A stretch of 64,000 bases of DNA from Symbiodinium natans (taxonomy: Eukaryota > Sar > Dinophyceae > Suessiales > Symbiodiniaceae). How positions within the stretch are numbered: position 1 is the stretch's first letter; every line of letters begins with the position of its first letter. The stretch is taken from assembly GCA_905221605.1 (NCBI GenBank), contig CAJNDS010000435.1, positions 869,730 through 933,729 on the forward strand, read 5' to 3'. The notes beneath the pieces were generated by a model. It was given only the letters and a program-made list of their open reading frames with translations, did no database searches and was not told where the DNA came from. The translations under genes were made by a program, and so were the position numbers. Below are positions 61,508 through 64,000 of the stretch, one piece after another.

Positions 61508-64000
61508 ATATAGTCCCTATTTATAACCACAATATATATATATATATATATACCTTATATAGTCCCTATTTGCCTAAGTAGCCCCCTAAATAAGCCCTAG
61601 GACAGAGACATGTCCAAGAGATGGGTGGAGTCCAACATGGTGCCGACAAACGTGATGCAGCTGAGCAGGATTAGGGAAGACCCCTAGATACTCCTTTAAA
61701 GGGTACTAAGGGAAGACCCCTATATACTCCTTTAAAGGGTACTAAGGGAAGACCCCCTATATACTCCTGTAAAGGGTACTATAAGCCAGGGGTTGTAAGG
61801 TACGTAATTCCCGGCTCCCTACTACGTGTAGGGTCTAGGGTTTAGGGTTTACGGTTTAGCCTTCAGGTTTCGAGGGCTCGGCTTCCAAGACATTTTTTTT
61901 GCCAGGGCTCGGCTTATAGAGTTGAGTTTTGTTGCAGGGCTTCAGGCCTCTGGACGTTTCGGGGGGGCCCCTCCCTTAACTTTCAAGTCTTCAATGAGGA
62001 GGATGCTAGGAAACCCAACATCCAGCCCTAAGCCCTAACTTAGGGTTTAGGGTTTAGGGTTTAGAGTTTGGGATTTAGGTTTCGGGTTTAGGGTTTCGGG
62101 TCAAGCTGCAAACCTTGAACCCCTTGTTCCCGACAAAGGCCAAATCAGCATCAAGCATGCCCACCGACTTCCTATGTTCCGCCCGAAGCCCGATCCCTAA
62201 ACCCTAAACCCTAAACCCTAAACCCTAAACCCTAAACCCTAAACCCTTGATTACAAGTTTCGTCTTGCTCCCACTTCAGCGGCCTGAGGTCTCATGCTCT
62301 CCGGCTCTCCCCTTAAGTTTTGGGCTAGAAAGCCTCAACCCTAAAGGGCTTATATGGGTTTAGGGTTTAGGGTTTAGGGTTTAGGGTTTAGGGTTTAGGG
62401 TTTAGGGTTTAGGTCACTCAGGCCCTGCTGTGGCAAGCACCCCTCCCTCCCCACACAGGTACAAGTTTGGCCGGCCGGTGGAAGTGAAACCCAAGGAGAC
62501 CCAGCTGAACCCGAAACCCGAAACCCTAAACCCTAAACCCTAAACCCTAAACCCTAAACCCCCCTGCCACCTTGAGGGCATGCAAGGGCCGCAGGGCTTT
62601 GGGCGTAGGGCTTAGGGGCTCCGGGGCTCGGGGGTTCCACCAAAAAGCAGAAGTCCATAGAAGAGAGATTGTAGGAAGGAAGTGCTCTCAGCCCTAAACC
62701 CTAAACCCTAAACCCTAAAAGAACCCGCCGCCTCTGACACCGTGCATGGTTTCTTGCTAGGGGCACCGCTTTTTTCGCGTTTTTTGGTTCACGCGTCCGC
62801 GCTTTTTTTCGGGGCGGCGTTGCGCGAGGAATCAGGGTCGTTAAGGCTGTATGTGCATGGATGCTCTGGTCAATGGAAGGCGGGTATGTTCTTATCATGC
62901 ATGCTTGGGCTAAATGGTTGCACTGGTAACATGGACTTTTGGTGTATGGAATAAGCGTTTCGCTCAGAAGCGCTTAGTTTGTTGAACATTAATTACATAA
63001 TGCAAAAATCAGCATCTAGATTCGCTAACAGTAACACTCTTAAGGGAGTGAATTGCAATTAAGTCTATACTTAAAACCCGAGACCTGAATCCTAAACCCT
63101 GAACCCTTGCACGCCCTAGAGCTCTAGACCCACAGCCACCTTGCCAGGTCTCGAAGTCAGGATCCCTTTGGGGGGGGGGGGGGGGGTTCTTATTGTCGTG
63201 TTGAGTTAATTTGAACTCCCGACTACACTGCAGCACCTTCCATTGAGGGTACCTGCACCTAAACCCTAAGCCCTAAGCCCTAAACCCTAAACCCTAAACG
63301 CTAAACCCTGAACCACAATTTGTTGAGTTGGCAAGTGAAGGACTTCGAAGTGATCCGGGACAAGCGCCCCGCCATTCCGAAAGGGTTTGAGGGTTTCGGG
63401 GGTTCGGCTTTATTTTATGGGTGGTTCTCTGAATGGGAATTTTCTGAGGGTGCTTCTTTACGGGTGCCGTGCTATCTTATAAAGAGGACCCAAAAAGAGA
63501 TCCAAATTTAGAGCACTACCCATGTAAAGATGTGAACGGTCTTCATGTTTTGTTTTTAGGGAGTGGTGTCCTAGTTCCGTCGGGGGGAAGCGGCTGACTG
63601 GGGTTGAGGGCCTTTATTCAACCTTGCATTACTCAACCCTGAGCCCTAGGCTCCTACGCAGGAATACGTTCACAGGGGCTTTGGGCGGGCCAACCTCGTC
63701 TTTGTTCCATCCCAAGGGTTTATAGGGTTCGGGGTGTAGCATTGAGGCCAGTGTGTAGGTTTAGGGCTGAGGGTTTTCTTGGGTCCTGCACTGCAAGTAC
63801 CAGCTCGTTTGGATGCACCCTGCGGTTTGGACCGAAAAAACCAGTGTGGAAAACTTTTAGGATTCAGGGTTTCGGGACACCTCACACATTCACCCCAAAC
63901 TCCATAAAGAAAGCTGGAAAGCCGTTAGCCCTAAACCCTGAGCCGCCTACGGCACTACACCCTTGAATGCCCAAAGCCCTGTTGGGCTCTAGACCCAATC
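59189..64000 (+). CDS. Gene 4: ER-targeted thioredoxin/PDI-like protein, runs off the window
   Basis: Exons 59189-59272, 59748-59789, 60258-60296, 60992-61041, 61212-61287, 61601-61668, 62459-62503, 63328-63378 and probably 63662-63716 join in frame. A cleavable signal peptide (MRGLGPLAALALALAPPARS) starts it. EEPVVQFTA, CYDLDEFIQ and YVYVLFYSPKG then match the thioredoxin strand that normally reads FYAPWCGHC. FEQLASEW, FGRIDVDKD and NMVPTNVMQL follow as in PDI-family domains. Where the CxxC should stand the sequence is SPKGRN, so this domain is probably redox-inactive and may bind clients or act as a scaffold, as some PDI relatives do. The only CC lies 17-21 residues earlier. The end is outside the window, so a second domain with a CxxC cannot be excluded. 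Confidence 0.78.
59276..59346 (+). repeat. TTTAGGG array starting at a splice donor
   Basis: About ten heptamers that begin directly at the exon 1 donor of gene 4. Confidence 0.96.
59748..59789 (+). CDS. Gene 4 exon 2 (DRTGEEPVVQFTAE)
   Basis: Acceptor TGCACAG, GA donor (GACCGC) in phase 0. Confidence 0.6.
60258..60296 (+). CDS. Gene 4 exon 3 (ACTCCYDLDEFIQ)
   Basis: Acceptor CGGAAG, GA donor (GACGGC) in phase 0; the first bases of the intron (GAC) repeat those of exon 4 (GAC). Confidence 0.65.
60992..61041 (+). CDS. Gene 4 exon 4 (DNDYVYVLFYSPKGRN)
   Basis: Acceptor AAGCAG, GC donor GCATGA in phase 2. Central thioredoxin beta-strand followed by the site where CxxC is missing. Confidence 0.8.
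61212..61287 (+). CDS. Gene 4 exon 5 (AKFEQLASEWKWSRIHFGRI...)
   Basis: Acceptor CATCAG; ends DVDKD before a GC donor. Helix then strand with the conserved Asp-Val-Asp pattern of thioredoxin folds. Could extend one codon to 61290. Confidence 0.85.
61473..61560. repeat. Two AT microsatellites in a duplicated block
   Basis: CACAATATATAT runs followed by ACCTTATATAGTCCCTATTT occur twice, 61470-61523 and 61527-61571. Confidence 0.92.
61601..61668 (+). CDS. Gene 4 exon 6 (DRDMSKRWVESNMVPTNVMQ...)
   Basis: Acceptor CCCTAG, GA donor (GATTAG) in phase 2. Contains the conserved Val-Pro-Thr of thioredoxin folds (the cis-Pro region). Confidence 0.85.
61674..61785 (+). repeat. Minisatellite, 36-bp unit, three copies
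   Basis: Unit GGGAAGACCCCTATATACTCC then TTTAAAGGGTACTAA; starts at the donor of gene 4 exon 6, whose first intron bases (GATTAGGGAAGACCC) belong to it. Confidence 0.92.
62355..62413 (+). repeat. TTTAGGG array
   Basis: Eight to nine heptamers. CCCTAAA arrays of the other strand lie at 62196-62247 and 62520-62562, on both sides. Confidence 0.96.
62459..62503 (+). CDS. Gene 4 exon 7 (YKFGRPVEVKPKET)
   Basis: Acceptor ACACAG, GC donor in phase 2. Last strands of the thioredoxin domain. Confidence 0.72.
63328..63378 (+). CDS. Gene 4 exon 8 (WQVKDFEVIRDKRPAI)
   Basis: Acceptor GTTGAG in phase 2, GA donor (GAAAGG). Coding composition clear. Confidence 0.68.
63662..63716 (+). CDS. Gene 4, probable exon 9 (EYVHRGFGRANLVFVPSQ)
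   Basis: Follows ACGCAG and is open in this frame until the repeat begins. Phase with exon 8 is not perfect, so a border is shifted or an exon lies between. Confidence 0.45.

Noticed and set aside
1917-64000. Window as a chromosome end because of telomere repeats
   Set aside because: Arrays are short, on both strands, mixed with variants, and lie between exons along the whole window. No terminal array is present.
1-64000. CRISPR arrays, bacterial operons, ribosome binding sites, rRNA
   Set aside because: The repeats have no regular spacers, and the genes have introns and eukaryotic signal peptides. No rRNA-like conserved sequence was seen.

Overview
The window looks like nuclear DNA of a core dinoflagellate. 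Three things point there. Every gene I could reconstruct lies on the + strand, head to tail. The splice sites use GC and GA donors as well as GT, and the acceptor AG is usually followed by G. The spaces between very short exons (about 30-120 nt) are packed with interstitial copies of the TTTAGGG/CCCTAAA telomere heptamer and its variants. The repeats run from end to end with unique sequence between them, so this is not a chromosome tip. Most long open frames here are only translated telomere repeat and are not genes.

Layout. 1-1550: tandem satellite. About 2.3-6.4 kb: exons of a partly resolved gene (gene 0). 7,708-18,211: gene 1, unrecognised, with a first block of 14 exons and a last block of 4 that each chain in frame. 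18,453-50,370: gene 2, a secreted family S10 serine carboxypeptidase resembling vitellogenic carboxypeptidase. I could join 24 exons in one frame to about 455 residues, with Ser182, Asp354 and His422 as the expected triad, spread over 32 kb. 41,566-43,261: a complete three-exon gene for a multi-pass membrane protein with a PAS-like domain, nested in intron 17 of gene 2 on the same strand. 51,776-57,237: gene 3, a multi-pass membrane protein of unknown family. 59,189 to the window end: gene 4, an ER-targeted thioredoxin/PDI-like protein whose active-site cysteines are not where the CxxC would be expected.

The carboxypeptidase and the thioredoxin-fold protein both carry signal peptides and would work in the secretory or lysosomal route. 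No pathway link between neighbours can be claimed, because tandem one-way arrays are normal in dinoflagellates.

Mobile DNA is plentiful: a roughly 100-bp foldback MITE (three copies, one inside an intron of the nested gene), a second possible inverted-repeat family, two further dispersed repeat families, several minisatellites (one a hairpin-forming hybrid of both telomere strands) and long poly-G/poly-C runs. Two introns of gene 2 (about 19.8-23.8 kb and 32.6-36.8 kb) contain repeat-poor islands with unexplained open frames. Exon joins were deduced by hand from reading frame and splice signals, so individual borders may be off by a few bases.
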